Shown: positions 13,066-26,394, numbered from the stretch's first letter. The stretch is DNA of 64,000 nucleotides from Dama dama (GCF_033118175.1 NC_083694.1:36975608-37039607), one strand, 5' to 3'. Numbers and translations: made by a program. Notes: generated from the letters alone by a model not told the origin.

Positions 13066-16000
13066 ATGTGATCTTCTTTTGCATGATATTTGTAATCAAT
13101 GACTGTGTACAATATTTGTTTTCCTTGATTTTAAGGTATGAAATTTATTTAATCAATGAAGGTATTAAAAAGGAAGAAAAGGTAATCTAGTAGAGGGAAT
13201 ATTATACCTGAAAAAAATGGGTTATAGTGTATAAGCTAACATTTAAACAGACTGTATGATAGTGTATTTAATTCCAATACTTAAGTGCTGGGGGAGCATA
13301 GGATTTAGCCAGAAGCAATAGTTAACATCATAGAAGATGTCTCTCATTAGTTTTGGCACAAATTGTTGGAGAGGAAATAGAAAAGAATATCCCAAAAAGG
13401 GAATAGTATTAGTCAAAACAAATGGGTGGAAAATGTTCCTTAATCTGTTGCCAGCCTTTTCTAGATGAAAATTTAGTTTCAAAGGCAAGATGGCCCTAGT
13501 TTTAAAAAAAAAAAGTAAAAGCATTCCATTGTCTTCCATAGGGTTTAATGAACTGTACTTTCCCGTCTAAGTTTATCTATTTACTATATCATGTAAAGGG
13601 AAAATCATGCATCTATCAAGAGCTCATATACTTAGCTTTATTTTTTTAACAGTACGTGAATGATATTCTTTTCATTGATTCCAAGATTATGTTCCTGTTT
13701 TCTTTTCTTTCTTCTGAGACAAGATATTAAAAGATGTGTTCTGTTTCCTTGCCTTTAGATGAATTTATCCTTGATTAATTTAGAAGAGATTTTATAAGCG
13801 CTTCTGTTTTTTTGTGTTCCCCATTGCTGTTTTCTGCTGCAGTGTTTTAGCTCAATTCATTTAGCCATTCAGCTGACCCATGTAAGACACATTGACCTAG
13901 GACTTAACTTTCTGTGTGAACGTTAGGATTGGTGCTAACGTGGGTATAAAATATGGCTTTTTAGGGTTCTCTGAGAACTTAAAGATAATCTTGTCTTCCC
14001 TTTTCACTTTACAGGTTAAGGAGTTGACACCTCTAACAGTTTAACACTTTTCTCATGTCAAAAAAAGCAGTTAATGACAGGGCCAGAACTGGAACCCAGG
14101 TCTAACGTTTCCTTGATCCGTGGCTGTTTCTGATCTGTAGTTTTAACATTAACTATGCACCAGAAATTCCGCCTGATATTTTAATTGGAATTGTTCCTAA
14201 AAGAGCAACAGTGAAAAGATTTTTACCTTCTTGTGCAGGTATTTCAGTTTGCTGTTAGGTCTTACAAATTTCCATGGATCACTTTTGAGTCTTATTTGCA
14301 AAGCCTTACGTGAACTGACCAGTACCCTTGCTACGGTTCCTGAAAAACTATATTAGCCATTACTACTTGTATCACAGCATTGTTCCTAAGAGCTCATTAA
14401 GTTGCTATTTCAACTTTCCACCATAAAATTTAAAACAGTCACTCTATAGTTCCCAATCATCAGGTGTGTCGGAACTGATACATTTAACATCCTTATTTTA
14501 AAAGTCTTCAATGTCCTGGTAAATTAATATGATCTTTATGACTCTGGTGACCAGATTTTTGAGCCATTCTAAATAGTGTTTTAGTGCTAATATTTTTGTA
14601 AATGGAAGGAATTGTTACTGGTTGCAGTAACTTCTGTGGTGGAAGAGAGTGAGTTTCACACCTGGACTGATTTAGCCTACAAAAACTCCAGGTAAGAATA
14701 TGCAACCCCAGCCATCCTCTGAACCTTTCAAAGAGGGCATCTCAGATACCTGGAGAGACTGATAAGTTAAAAATATTTCGATCTCACATTCATTGTGTCA
14801 CCGTATCATTTACAAAGTCTAAGTTAAAAGATTCCTGAACTTCTTTGTGGCAACATCGAAACTTAAGATTGGAATGTGCCCCCAGATTTTTGTTTCATGT
14901 AATTTTTTAAGAAATGCAACATTTTGTTTGGTAGAAGCACGTCTGGATAATGGTTTCACTGTGCTGGTCTTTATACTCCCAGGCAGGCACTGGTTTTTAA
15001 GGTCATGTTAAGGCCCATTTGGTCCCAGGTATGTCAGCTCTGGTAGCCAGCAGAGATCTGTGTCTGTCCAGGGGGTTCATCGAGCAGCCACGTGGTATTT
15101 TCAGAGCACCCCTTGGGAGTGTCCAGCTCTGTTTTCTTTTAAATTAAGGCATTCTTTCTTTGATACTGCTTTGTAGCTTCAATTCAGGATATGGTTTACC
15201 AACATTACCAAGTGTTCCAATTCACCCCTCCCCGCTTTTTTCCTACAGAGAGTGATTTTAGGATGTTTCACTACTCCACTCAGTCCCTAGCACATTGCCG
15301 ACACTCAATAAATGTCAAATAATGCTGCACTATAGCAAGTGTGGGCTTTTTAGGCATTCAGAAAAGAATGGCTCTTTCTTCTCATTGTTGAGTGGTATAT
15401 TTTTCCAATTGTTAGCTGGAAAGGAATTGGAGTCAGGTTTTCCATTTATATACCTTTATGGCTGTTTCTATATTCAAACGTGCTTTGAGTTTAAGTTGTT
15501 TGGAAAAGTGCTTAATTAAACAAATATGCTGGGCAAGAGGCGGTATGTAGTGCCTTGTCTGAAAGCTTATGTCTCACTTGGATATGGTGGAATGTCAAAA
15601 CTGTATTAAAAGGGAATTAATTACTCTTCCATACATAGGGATGGTAGAGGCTCATATTTATTGGAAATTCAATAGAGTAAAAACATATAGTGCATGTTAC
15701 TAGGAAATGAAATATTGTGTATAGGATGCAATGCAATTAAGCTTGTGTTTGGAACATAAATGTGACAGCTGGAAAAGTTATTTTATTTCATTTTACTGTC
15801 TGCTGTTGTCAAAAGAATGTTTAAGATGTTTCTTCTTGCTTCATAAAATACTAAAAATACATATTATCCTCTGAATATTCTGGTTCAAGCTTTTTCTTCA
15901 TCAGATGAAGACTCAGCTAGTAACCAGTCTTTCAGTCCAAGCTGAGTAACGAAGTGTGTGTCATCCTTCACTTTCTCACAGAGTATAGGTGGGTTGTCTT

Positions 16001-16151
16001 TCCATGCCATGGGTGTTTATAACACCCTCTGAGCACCTGGTAGAGGAAAGCAGTTTGAAAGTAAAAACTCTTTATCTGTCTCAATTAACATATCCAGTTC
16101 ATTGTACCCTTTCTGCAACTTCTGTAAAGCATGAAAAGAAAGTGTGGTTTT
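13066..16151. other. Intronic sequence, mostly unique
   Basis: No gene is seen. A MIR-like trace lies near 13990-14130 (GGGCCAGAACTGGAACCCAGGT), and an L2-like end near 15280-15320 (CCTAGCACATTGCCGACACT, CAATAAATG). Both are weak calls. The rest is unassigned AT-rich intron. Confidence 0.45.
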
Positions 16152-16667
16152 CCCCATTTCCCTGATAGCTCAGTTGGTAAAGAATCCACCTGCAATGCGG
16201 GAGATTGATTGATTGATTGAAAGTCAGTCGTGTCCAACTCTTTGTGACCCCATGAACTATACAGTCCATGGAATTCTGCAGGCCAAAATACGGGAGTGGG
16301 TAACCTTTCTCTTCTCCAGGGGATCTTCCCAACCCAGGGATCGAATTCAGGTCTCCCACATTGCAGGCAGATTCTTTACCAGTTGAGCCACAAGGGAAGC
16401 GCAGTGCAGGAGATCCTGGTTCAATTCCTGGGTCGGGAAGATCCATTGGAGAAGGGATAGTACCCACTCCAGTACTCCTGGGCTTCCCTGGTGGCTCAGC
16501 TGGTAAAGAATCCGCCCTCATTGCAGGAAACCTGGGTTTGATCCCTGGGTTGGGAGGATCCCCTGGAGAAGGGAAAGGCTACCCACTCCAGTATTCTGGT
16601 CTGGAGAATTCCATGGACTATACAGTCCATGGGGTGGCAAAGAGTTGGACAGAACTGAGCAACTTTC
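16152..16667 (+). mobile_element. BOV-A2-like dimeric SINE (outer, interrupted)
   Basis: A sense-oriented SINE starts at the GATAGCTCAGTTGGTAAAG head, is interrupted at 16206-16400 by an inverted SINE, and resumes at GGAGATCCTGGTTCAATTCC. The second head unit begins near 16481 (GGGCTTCCCTGGTGGCTCAG), and the element ends in GGCAAAGAGTTGGACAGAACTGAGC. The architecture matches the dimer at 8.5 kb. Confidence 0.87.
16206..16400 (-). mobile_element. Bov-tA SINE nested inside another SINE
   Basis: Antisense SINE with the tail on its left (GATT tetranucleotide repeat at 16203-16219) and the antisense head on its right (ACCAGTTGAGCCACAAGGGAAG). It split the older SINE at 16205. Flanking 14-mers at 16192-16205 and 16401-16414 match at 12 of 14 positions and are the target-site duplication. 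Confidence 0.88.
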
Positions 16668-16945
16668 ACTTTTCTTTCTTAGTATGAAAAATATTCTGCT
16701 AGATATGAGATCAACTGGAGTCCGATTCATTGTCCTGAGGAACGCATAAGTAAACTGGTATTAATCAGTGATATTGCTATGAGAAACACTTAAACACGAT
16801 TAAGTAACAGAATGTGTTAAGTCAACATTGTAACACCTTGTACTTCTTTCTAGTTTTAATACAATGGTAAATTAATTAATGAAAAATATAATCCTATCAT
16901 GAGTATTTATCTCCACTGCTAGATTACATTCTTTAAGGCAGAGGT

Positions 16946-17190
16946 TTTTTTTTTAATTGAAATATATCTGGTTTACAATGTTATGTTAGTTTCAGATGTA
17001 TAGCAAAGTGGATCAGTTATACATATACGTATATCTACTTTTTTTTAGATTCTTTTCCCAGATAGGTCATTACAGAGTATTGCGTAGAGCTCCCTGTGCT
17101 ATACAGCAGGTCCTTATTAGTTATCTGTTTTATATATAATAGTGTGTACATGTCAACCTCAGTCTCCCAATTTATCCCTCCCCTTGACTG
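16946..17190 (-). mobile_element. Old L1 3' UTR fragment
   Basis: The + strand begins with a poly-T tail, then TGGTTTACAATGTTATGTTAG, and later GAGCTCCCTGTGCTATACAG, the typical antisense L1 3' UTR. It is about 245 bp and 5'-truncated. Confidence 0.8.
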
Positions 17191-20100
17191 TTTCCTGGTA
17201 ACCCTAAGTTAAGCTGTGTTTGTCTGGCTCATTGCTTTTATCCCCAGGGCCTAACACAGCATCTGGTGATTGTGAGAGTTCAGAACATGAGTAAATGAAA
17301 AGATGGATGGATGCTAAACTTTCCCCCTCTGTTATGTAGAGAAAATATAAATAATGCTAATTGTCAATAAAAAGCATTCTGTAGGTAAGCTCTAGAGAGG
17401 CCTACAGCTTCAGATCTGAGGGGGATGAAAATGGAGATAAAGATGAAAACTCTTAGAGGAAATAGTTTTAGTACAAAAAAAGAAATCTCCTATTTAAAAG
17501 TAAGAACCTGAGAATTTTAAGTTATATACAAACTGTATAAACAGGCTTTGTTTGAATTTAATGTAACAGAATTCATGACAGTTTAAGGGGAAAATATAGA
17601 TGTTTTCTTGTAAATTGTTTCAACTTTGTGCCATAATGTTAATAATATTATTAAAAAATGTTTTGTAGATATCTATACTCAGCTTTCTAAATCTTCATTT
17701 CTTTAGCTCTAGCAAAGTATTAACACATTTCAGTTTTTCTGTTATATGCTGAACTTTTGAAAGTTAGGGAGGTGGAGAACCAGAAGGCAGGATTTTAGCT
17801 TTCTGTTCATAAGTTTTTGGTCCTTCTTGTTTCTGCTAGAACTATTAAGATCAAGTGGGTCAGACAGATTTGAGGACTTTTGCAGAATTATTGATTGTGA
17901 ATTCACAATATGACAGTAATGTTTATTTCCCTCTATAAATCTGAAAAGATAAACCCCGTGCTTTCCTTGCCGAGGAGATGGATAGGCGTACATGTTTATT
18001 AAGTCAATAAAAGGGCACTTTATATCTTGAAAGCTGTTAAAACGAGATCTTTGAATCAGAGAACTCTTTTTTGTGTGTCCACTCTCTTCCTTTGTTTCAA
18101 GTCTCTCACTGCAAAGATATTTGTTGTCATATGGTTCTGATCTTGCATATTTTCAGTGGTTTCTCAGTTCTTACTACTGCATTTTTTCCCTTTAAGGGTG
18201 TCTCTCTAGTTGTGAAATAGCATTGTTAGGAAATCCTAGGTACATCAAAGAGGAGGGGCAAAAATATTTTCAAAGGGGAGCCTGGAGAGAGACAGATTGG
18301 AGAACCAAAATTGTCTTCCCATTTGATTTATTTGGTTCACCAACCACACCAGGACAGAAATCAAATATGATTTGGTAATATTTCTATGAACTAAGTCTGT
18401 GACAATTGATTTCACAGCTAAGATAAATTCTCATGAAAGCCAACATAATTGCTTGGGTATGAAATGTCTGTGGCTTGAAGCAATCAATTTAAATTCTTCT
18501 CTTACTGGTTTTCAACTTAAACTCTGAAATGAAATAGGAGTCTGATGCCCTACTTGGATGACTGTTTCTGCCTTTTCTGAGGGAGAAAAATAGCAAGTTA
18601 GTGCTTTTCAGCTCTTTCAAATGTCATTAACAGGCTTTGGAGAAATTCTTCATGCTTAAAACTCCTGTGTGTAGTCTGTATCCATTTTTCTAGGGGAATT
18701 AGGTATTGTACTCCCTGGGAGCCCTCGCTGATTTTAAACAAAGGGATTGATAGGATAGACTCAGCAGCTTAGATTCAGTTCCTTTCACTAGAATTTCAAC
18801 TGGAGTTTATCTTAAGCCATTGGTAGCGCCAGCAGAGATTTTGGTCAGTTTCTGAGGTATTCATATTCAGGAGGTTTCCATCCAAGGGCTGTCTTGATGA
18901 ATGAGCCCAACACGGCTGTGTAAAGTTCAAGAACAAAAAGAAATTATGTCTTTCACAGCAAGTTTACTTTTCTTCTAGGATTTCAGAACAAACACATTGC
19001 CTGCTCCCCACCTACTTCCCGGAACAACTATTTGCTGATGGGCAGTCCCCTCCCCCTACCACCCCCTTGAGACAAACTCTGTGGCTTGGGACAGACGTGT
19101 GCCTACATTTGGGGACCATAAAATGGCCCCAACTGTGCTCATTAATGACAGGGGAGCAACTGCTAGTTGCAGACATACTATAGAAAAATATATGCTTGGA
19201 TCTAAGATACAGTCTCTAAAAGAGAAGCTATAATGGTTAAGTTGCAAGTGAAAGTGACAGATCACCATTACATGAGATGGGTACCAATGACCAATATCTT
19301 TAAATATGTGATTGTTTATAAATAAGATTGTATTGCTAGTTTTCCTTACAAAACCAATTTTCCCTTTTGAAAGCTTGTCATGCTAAGGAACTGGATTCAG
19401 GAAATTAACTGACTTATCTCAGGCTTTTACTTCAAGGAATGAGTTTACCTTCTGGTTATTTCTGATAAGGATAGAAATAGAGTGAGTTGGGTGCCAAAGC
19501 TCATACAGTGTGGCCGTGACTTTGTGGCGGCGGCCCCCACCCCCCCAAGCTGAAGCCAGCAGGGGGTTAGCCAAGTGTGCAGGTATTTCAGTCAGCAACC
19601 TGTGGGGAGAGCTCTTAAGAAATGAATAAGCAAGGGTGTGAAAATTTCCCTAACAGAGTCTAGCCTGAAGGAAATTTCTAAACACTTATATTTCTTTGGC
19701 AGTCTTAGAGGCCTCCCAAGAGCAAAAATAAAAAAAACTATGGGCTTGTTTTACTATTGGAATGGGCAGGTTTTTAGCGATGACCTGAAGAATATTATAT
19801 AACAACCTACATGTTGAAAAAGAAACTTTCGTCAAATAGAAAAAGTCCAAAGAAGGGCTATTATTCAAATTTGCCGCTGTTGAAATCCAGTTACACTGAA
19901 CAATGTATCCACGGTGCTCCTGGAGGGTACAGTGTTTTCCGTTATTACAAGTGTTACTGTATACTGTCCTGATTATTAAAGCAGTTACTAAAGCTGTAAC
20001 ACCAGGCCTAGAAGTTATTTTGTTTAAAGGCAGGGGGTGGGGGGGCTTTAAATAAAAGTAACACACATACACATATATAAAGCTCTATAAAGATCACTGA

Positions 20101-22140
20101 GCACCCTCAAATCATGCACTTAAGAATATTCATTATAAGCCTGTTTTTATAATATCAACTTATAAATCAGAAATTTTTTTGTGACCTACTGCATGTGTAA
20201 TATATTTTTATTTTTCCTCGGTTGATTTACTATGAAACCGACTTACCCATAAAGAATGTACCCATAAAAATGTCCTTAGTGACTATACCTGCTGAGAGAA
20301 AATACTGTGAAGGTTTTAATTACATACCTTGCATATAAATTATATTATTCTGCTTCAGTTTGCTGCATTCAGAAGGAAACTATTTACTGGCATGTGTAAT
20401 TAATTTTAATTAACACACATAGCCTTAGTAAAGGAAACTGACATGGCACAAGCCTTGGTAGAAAATGTTAGTCACACTCTGCAACTAACTCTGAGCAGAT
20501 GCATGGTTTCATAAAGAAAATATTTGCAAAGCCTAACTGGAGTGAGTTTTTTCCTTTTCTTTTCTTTTTCTAATTTGAAACTGCCTATGTTTATTTCTTA
20601 GAACCTGAGGAAAATACTGCTCACTTAAAGGAACTGTCTCAAAAAATACAATTGCAGAAAGTAGTTTTGACTGTTCAAACACAGAATCTACTTTTTCTAT
20701 CAGTGTCGTTGTTAAATCCATACCTCATTCCATACTTTTAAATTCTAGCAGGCCAAAGCATGAGATACTACTACTAGATATCAGCCCAAATTTGTTTTAT
20801 TATAGAATGAGTTTTGCTTTAGAAAACAGATAAATGCTTGAAACTTGGTTACTCTGTCAGTGCACTAAGGTAGTTAAAACATTTCTGTATCTTGATGACT
20901 ACATCGTGGTCTTTAAAATAAATTGGCAATATAAGATCTATACCAATGGCTTTCAAAATTTTTGGTCGGTTAACCCCTTTCCACTCTAAGAATTATCAGA
21001 GACTTCAAAGAGCTTTTATTTAGATGGATATTGGGAATTCTGGGAGCAAGTTGACTTCACATTATCACTTAAATTTGGTATTTTTAAGAAGAGTATTTAT
21101 ACCACAGAAATTGGCAAGTGCTACAAACCACCATTTTCTGGAAAGCTAGTTGTTAAACATTTATTAACACACTGCCAATTATACCCATTGTTAGAAATTA
21201 AAAATGAAACATCAGAAAAGATTAACTGACTAAATCGATTAAAAATAATAGTAATGAATCAACTTCATGACATAAATCATAAGTTTTTATGGAAAATATT
21301 TTTTTAAAAGCAGTGGGAAGAGTTGCTTTTTTTTTTTTTTTTTACAGTTTTGCAAACTTCTTTAATGTATAGCTTAATGGAAGACAACTGGATTCTCGTA
21401 TCTAATTCTGCTTTCAATCTGTTGCAATATGTTGTTTTGGTTGAAGTATGTGAAGAAAATCTGGCCTCACACAGATCTGTAGTTACAAAGAGAGGAGTAT
21501 TTTAATAACTTTTCACATTCTTGTGTATTTTCTCTTATCAAAACACAGGTGATAATTTTTAAAAAGTTAGTTGCAGTGTGGATTCTAAAATCATGTCAAT
21601 GAGCTTTTCATATCCTGTTACATTAATCCATTGGTTTATCATGCACTTTAAATGGGTCCTTTACTAACGAGTGATTTTGTAACATAATACATTTTTGTCA
21701 TTTGAAAAATATTGGCTCATTGATTTATACAGATCTTCTCAGTGTTTCATAAATCATTATACAGTGTTTTCATTATATTCATTAATATCACTACTAATCT
21801 CATCAGAGATGGAAGAGCTGTCAAACCCATGGTAGGAGGTACAAATTTCAAAAATTCTAAGGCTCAATTTTATTATTGATTACAAATACTGTCAGTTGTC
21901 TTCCTCTAAGTGTTAGGCTCATTTTGTTCATTTTTAAGAAAATTTCTGCTTAAAACTCACATTTTCTTAAACATAGATTAATTACTGGACTTCCAAGTAA
22001 AAACAACATCCCATGAAAGAAGTAGGTACTTCAACTTACAGTTTAATTGCAGAAGTGCCTTTGCTGAGAAAACTTCAGTATGCAGCAGAAGTGCTATACA
22101 AACTTCCTGTTTTTGACATAGAATATTGGAAAGATGTAAA
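17191..22140. other. Long stretch with few recognisable repeats
   Basis: About 4.9 kb of intron in which I recognise little transposon sequence. A MIR/L2-like trace lies at 17235-17310. Around 20950-21510 there is an old interspersed-repeat-like block (AACCCCTTTCCACTC, GACTTCAAAGAGCTTTTA) of uncertain family. Only short chance frames occur. The remainder could include conserved non-coding sequence, which I cannot test here. Confidence 0.45.
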
Positions 22141-22350
22141 ACCTGTAAAGCTCAGTGGTAAAGAATTCACCTTCCATTGCAGGAGACATAGGAGCTGTGG
22201 GTTAGATCCCTGGGTTGGGAAGATCCCCTGGAGGAGGAAATGGCAATTCATTCCTGTACTCTTTCCTGGAAAACCCCATGGACAGAGGAGCCTGGTGGGC
22301 TACAGTCCATGGGGTTGCAGAGTTGGCCACAACTGAGTGACTGAGTACAT
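22141..22350 (+). mobile_element. Bov-tA SINE
   Basis: Diverged sense copy: AAGCTCAGTGGTAAAGAATTC head, GGGAAGATCCCCTGGAGGAG core, CCATGGACAGAGGAGCCTGG, and an ACTGAGTGACTGAGTAC tail. Confidence 0.85.
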
Positions 22351-23308
22351 ATACATATTTCGGGTCTAGATTTTTTTAATTACTAGTTTTGCTACTTCAG
22401 CAGGTTATCCTTAGATGAAATGGGCTTTTTCTAAAGCTGTAACATCTTGGCAATGAAGACTACAATGACTGTCAGTGCAGCTTCATGACATTGTCTCGAT
22501 TGGTGCTAAGTCACCCATCCTTGCTCTTGTACCATCAGTGAAAACTTATCTTGTTGTGAGATAAATAATGACATTCAAAAAAATTAGTCTGTACTTTAAC
22601 TATTTCAACCACACTTATTAATTATTTGTATAAATATGAAGGTCTTTGAGGATTTGATGGTACAGATATTGGACAAATATAATGAAAACAATTGTCATTC
22701 TTGAGATTTATCCATTTTAAGACAAAAGTATAATTCTGCAGGTGAGATTTTTTAATTCATGCTGCATATTAGCAGGCAAATCTTCAATTGGATAAGTTAC
22801 TCGATCACTGGAAGATGACAGTAATTTCTTTTTACTGACTTTTAACCCAGGAGGTATTCACCAATATCAAGTGCAAAATTTTTAATTATTAGCCTCTCAG
22901 CTACAGTGTGTACTTCTCTACCTGTTGCAGTACAGTGACTTATCTCAAGACAATTCAAGGGCTTTTTCATTTCTACTTTGAAAAGCTCTAGCAAATACTA
23001 TTTGGATTTCAAAGCACATGTCATATCTCTGTTTAAAATATGTGGTTTCTATTTTTTAATGTCCAATGATTGGTCTCAAAATGATGCTATAACTTAAGTG
23101 GCATTATAATGCTATTTAAAAGTGTTCAATTGTGTAAGAGAGTAAGGTAAATTATAAACATTTATAAAGCCACAGGAAAGAAATGGCTTTCATTCAATTT
23201 TTATTTCATATTTATACAAGACAAAAAATGTATACATATATGTTTGTATGTCTCCACATAGGCATGAGAGAAACTTTAGAATTTCAAAATAAGAATGTAC
23301 TGAATCAT
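22351..23308. other. Intronic sequence, no feature recognised
   Basis: AT-rich intron. Some stretches resemble the unassigned old repeat near 21 kb. No reading frame of interest is present. Confidence 0.4.
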
Positions 23309-23318
23309 AATGAGGTCA

Positions 23319-23530
23319 TGGGGCTTCCCTGGTGGCTCAGATGGTTTTCTGTCCCTAATGCGGGAAGCCCAGGTTTGATCCCTGGATTGGGAAGATCCTC
23401 TGGAGAAGGGCAAGGCAACCCACTCCAGTATTCTTGCCTGGGAATCCCATGGACAGAGGAGCCTGGCAGGCTACAGTCCATGCAGTCACAAAGAGTCAGA
23501 CACGACTGAGTGACTAATACTTCCACTTTC
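23319..23530 (+). mobile_element. Bov-tA SINE with perfect target-site duplication
   Basis: Sense SINE from GGGGCTTCCCTGGTGGCTCAG to GACTGAGTGACTAATACTTCC. An exact 10-bp direct repeat AATGAGGTCA at 23309-23318 and 23531-23540 bounds it, implying a fairly recent insertion. Confidence 0.92.
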
Positions 23531-23540
23531 AATGAGGTCA

Positions 23541-24014
23541 CAAAGATAACAGGTATAAATGAGAATAGCTGTTAAGAGAGTAGAAATATTGAGAACAAAT
23601 GCGTTAATATCTGGAAAAGCACATACTTCCTTTGAAAGTTCTAGATAACATGAGTGCACAAGCTCATCCTCCATTAACTGCTCAAGTATAACATCATCAT
23701 ATGTTCTCACAGCTTCAGGCAAACTCCTCTGTTCATTCATAAAAGTGAAAATGAAAAAATAAACTAATATTATTATAAAAATTGTTTTTGCCTTAAGAAC
23801 CCACTGGGAGAGTCTTGGGGACCCCAAAAGTCCCCAGGCAATAATTTTGGAGCCATGGCAGTTAGGCAATACATGATATAATGATTTTGTGCTATGACAT
23901 CAGTTTAAGATTTATTTTCATGCTATGATGGCGGCACTTACTGCATAAGTATGTGTGTTAGTTGCTTCGAAACTAAGAGTTTTGAAGAACCAAGAATCCA
24001 CTGACTACCAGACT
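23541..24014. other. Intronic sequence, no feature recognised
   Basis: A 127-codon open stretch on the minus strand (23486-23869) starts in unique sequence and ends in the SINE. It shows no recognisable domain and I treat it as chance. Confidence 0.45.
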
Positions 24015-24125
24015 AAATTAATTTTTTTTTGACCATGTCATATAGCCTGTGAGATCTTAGTTCCCTGATGAGGGATCAAATCCATCCCCCTGCAGTGGAA
24101 GCATGGGGTTTTACATGTCTGCTCT
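24015..24125 (-). mobile_element. CHR-type SINE (Cetartiodactyl tRNA-derived)
   Basis: The + strand reads a T-tract, then GACCATGTCATATAGCCTGTG, GATCTTAGTTCCCTGATGAG and CCCCCTGCAGTGGAAGCATG, the antisense of the CHR SINE shared by whales, hippos and ruminants. The copy is short and diverged. It is older than the Bov-tA insertions. Confidence 0.75.
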
Positions 24126-24728
24126 ACATTGTCTTAAAATAGGATGAAATATAGCATGTATGGAAAGTCAAGCTGATTTCAGGTCAAGTGGATAAAGAGG
24201 TTTATATTAGCAATTAAAATCATGCCATTCAGTCTCCTCCCACTCACCCCCTGAAATAAAATTCAAAACAGTTACGGGATTTCCAGAACATTTGTTTACT
24301 CCCCTTATCTATCATTGCTAAGGTGGATGCCAGTGAGAGAAATCATCAAATAGCTTTGGGTTAACAAGGAGATAAAGATGTTGGAAATGTGATGATCTTC
24401 AAGAAGCATGTGTGGAAATGCAGATGTGACTAAAGAGAGTAGCCATATCGCCAAGAACATAGACATTTCCCCTGCTCTCTAATTCTGTCCAAAAGCCAAA
24501 GTGTCCAGGGCCTCAGTCTCAAATGAGAGGACTTCTCTGATAATCTGGGGAAAGATATAAAATATACCCTTTTTCCTTCCCTTCCACTATGTTAGGTTTG
24601 AGAAGTGATAAAAGACAGGAAATACTGAGCAACTATTTTTTCTTTTCTTTTTTTATTAACTGCTGTATATATAAAGGGTTATCTGGTCAATATCCTTTAC
24701 CTTGACTGAAAACAGAAATTTTAAAAAG
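24126..24728. other. Intronic sequence, no feature recognised
   Basis: Unassigned intron with a T-rich tract near 24638-24656. No gene or repeat family was recognised. Confidence 0.4.
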
Positions 24729-25035
24729 GGGAAGTCGTTCAGTTGTGTCTGATTCTGTGACCCCATGGACTATACAGTCCATGGAATTCTCCAGGCCAGA
24801 ATATGGGAGTGGGTAGCCTTTTCCTTTTCCAGGGGATCTTCCCAACCCAGGGATTGAACCTAAGTCTCCCTCATTGCAGGCGGATTCTTTACCAACTGAG
24901 CCACAAGGGAAGCCCAAGAATACTGGAGTGGGTAGCCTATCCCTCCTCCAATGGATCTTCCCGACCCAGGAATCGAACTGGGGTCTCCTGCATTGCAGGT
25001 GAACTCTTTACAAACTGAGCTATCAGAGAAGTACA
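24729..25035 (-). mobile_element. BOV-A2-like dimeric SINE
   Basis: Antisense dimer. The end motif (GTCGTTCAGTTGTGTCTGATT) is followed by a first antisense head ending CACAAGGGAAGCCC at about 24916, then a second core (GGATCTTCCCGACCCAGGAA) and a second head (AAACTGAGCTATCAGAGAAG). It is the mirror of the dimers at 8.5 and 16.4 kb. Confidence 0.88.
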
Positions 25036-25738
25036 TACAAGGGGGCACCCAGATTCACCTTGAATCAAATTCAACCTGGATTCACGTGGAATCAAAACAG
25101 TCAGAAATTTAAAGGAGAGAATTTTCTTCTAAAGCACAGCTTTTCAACCTTTCTATGATAAAGAACCTTTAAAAAAAATTGTTTTTAAATATCTTCAGAC
25201 CAATACATAGTCCCACTGTACAATGAATATTCAGCTTAAGCTGCATGTGACTTATCTCTTGAGTCTAACAACACCTAAACTAGCCTAAACCCTGTTTAGT
25301 AAGGCTCATCCACTGATAATGGCTTGGATTCCATGCAGTGTCAGATGACTGCAAAAGCTCCCAGCTGCTGCTTCTCGGGTTCCATACTTTAAATGTATCG
25401 TAGACCAGTAACAAGTAGTTCTCAAACCTCAAGTACTGCTCTGCTGTTGGCCATCACAAATACAGGGTTGAATTTGCCAAACACACTCCCTCACAGAGGT
25501 TAATTATTTCTAGACAGTTATGGCCTGTCATTTGTGTAGCTGTTGTTAGATGCACAGTGAAGCCAGTTACAGTAATGTGGGCTCAACAGGAAGAATCATT
25601 CAAAGGACATGTTATTTACATCTTAGATTAGCTCCCATGGTCCAAATACTGATTTTGGCTTTTCCTATAAAACACAAAATGATGTTAAAGTACTGGATAG
25701 ATCAAAGGCATGATGACGAACTCATCTCTGTTTTTAAA
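25036..25738. other. Intronic sequence, no feature recognised
   Basis: Unique-looking intron. A short frame at 25550-25747 is not supported as coding. Confidence 0.4.
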
Positions 25739-26394
25739 TATTTTTAAAAAATTTATTTATTTTTTAATTGAAGGAAATTCTGCTTTACAGAATTTTGCTG
25801 TTTTCTGTCAAACTGCAACATGAATCAGCCATAGGTATACATATATCCCCTCCCTTTTGAATCTCCCTCCCCATCCCATCACTCTAGGTTGATACAGAGC
25901 CCCTGTTTGAGTTTCCTGAACCATACAGCAAATTCCCATTGGCTATCTATTTTACATGTGGTGATGAAAGTTTCCATGTTACTCTCTCCATACATCTCAC
26001 CCTCTCCTCCCTCCTCTCCATGTCCATAGTCTATTCTCTATGCCTGTTTCTCCACTGCTGCCCTGTTAATAAATTCTTCAGCACCGTTTTTCTAGATTCC
26101 GTATATATGTGTTAGAATACAATATTTATCTTTCTCTTTCTGACTTACTTCACTCTGTATAATAGGTTCTAGGTTCACTCACCTCATTGGAACTGACTCA
26201 AATGTGTTCCTTTTTATGGTTGAGTAATATTCCATTGTGTCTATGTACCACAACTTCTTTATCCATTCATCAGTCAATGGACATCGAGGTTGCTTCCATG
26301 TTCTAGCTATTGTATATAGTGCTGCAATGAACAATGGGATATATGTGTCTTTTTCTATTTTGGTTTCCTCAGGGTGTATGCCTAGGAGTGGGAT
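25739..26394 (-). mobile_element. L1-BT 3' end
   Basis: Antisense L1-BT tail (TTTAAAAAATTTATTTATTTT), then ATGAATCAGCCATAGGTATAC and the ORF2 C-terminal region up to GTGTATGCCTAGGAGTGGGATTG. It is severely 5'-truncated (about 650 bp) and closely related to the 3' end of the element at 46.9 kb. Confidence 0.9.

Noticed and set aside
16612..16633. Short palindrome (arms CCATGGACT / AGTCCATGG) as an operator-like site
   Set aside because: The same palindrome occurs in other Bov SINE copies (for example near 24762), so it belongs to the repeat.
22013..22336. A 107-codon frame
   Set aside because: Its second half is the Bov-tA SINE and the first half shows no domain; chance readthrough.
23486..23869. 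A 127-codon minus-strand frame
   Set aside because: No recognisable domain, low-complexity hydrophobic stretch, and it ends in a SINE.
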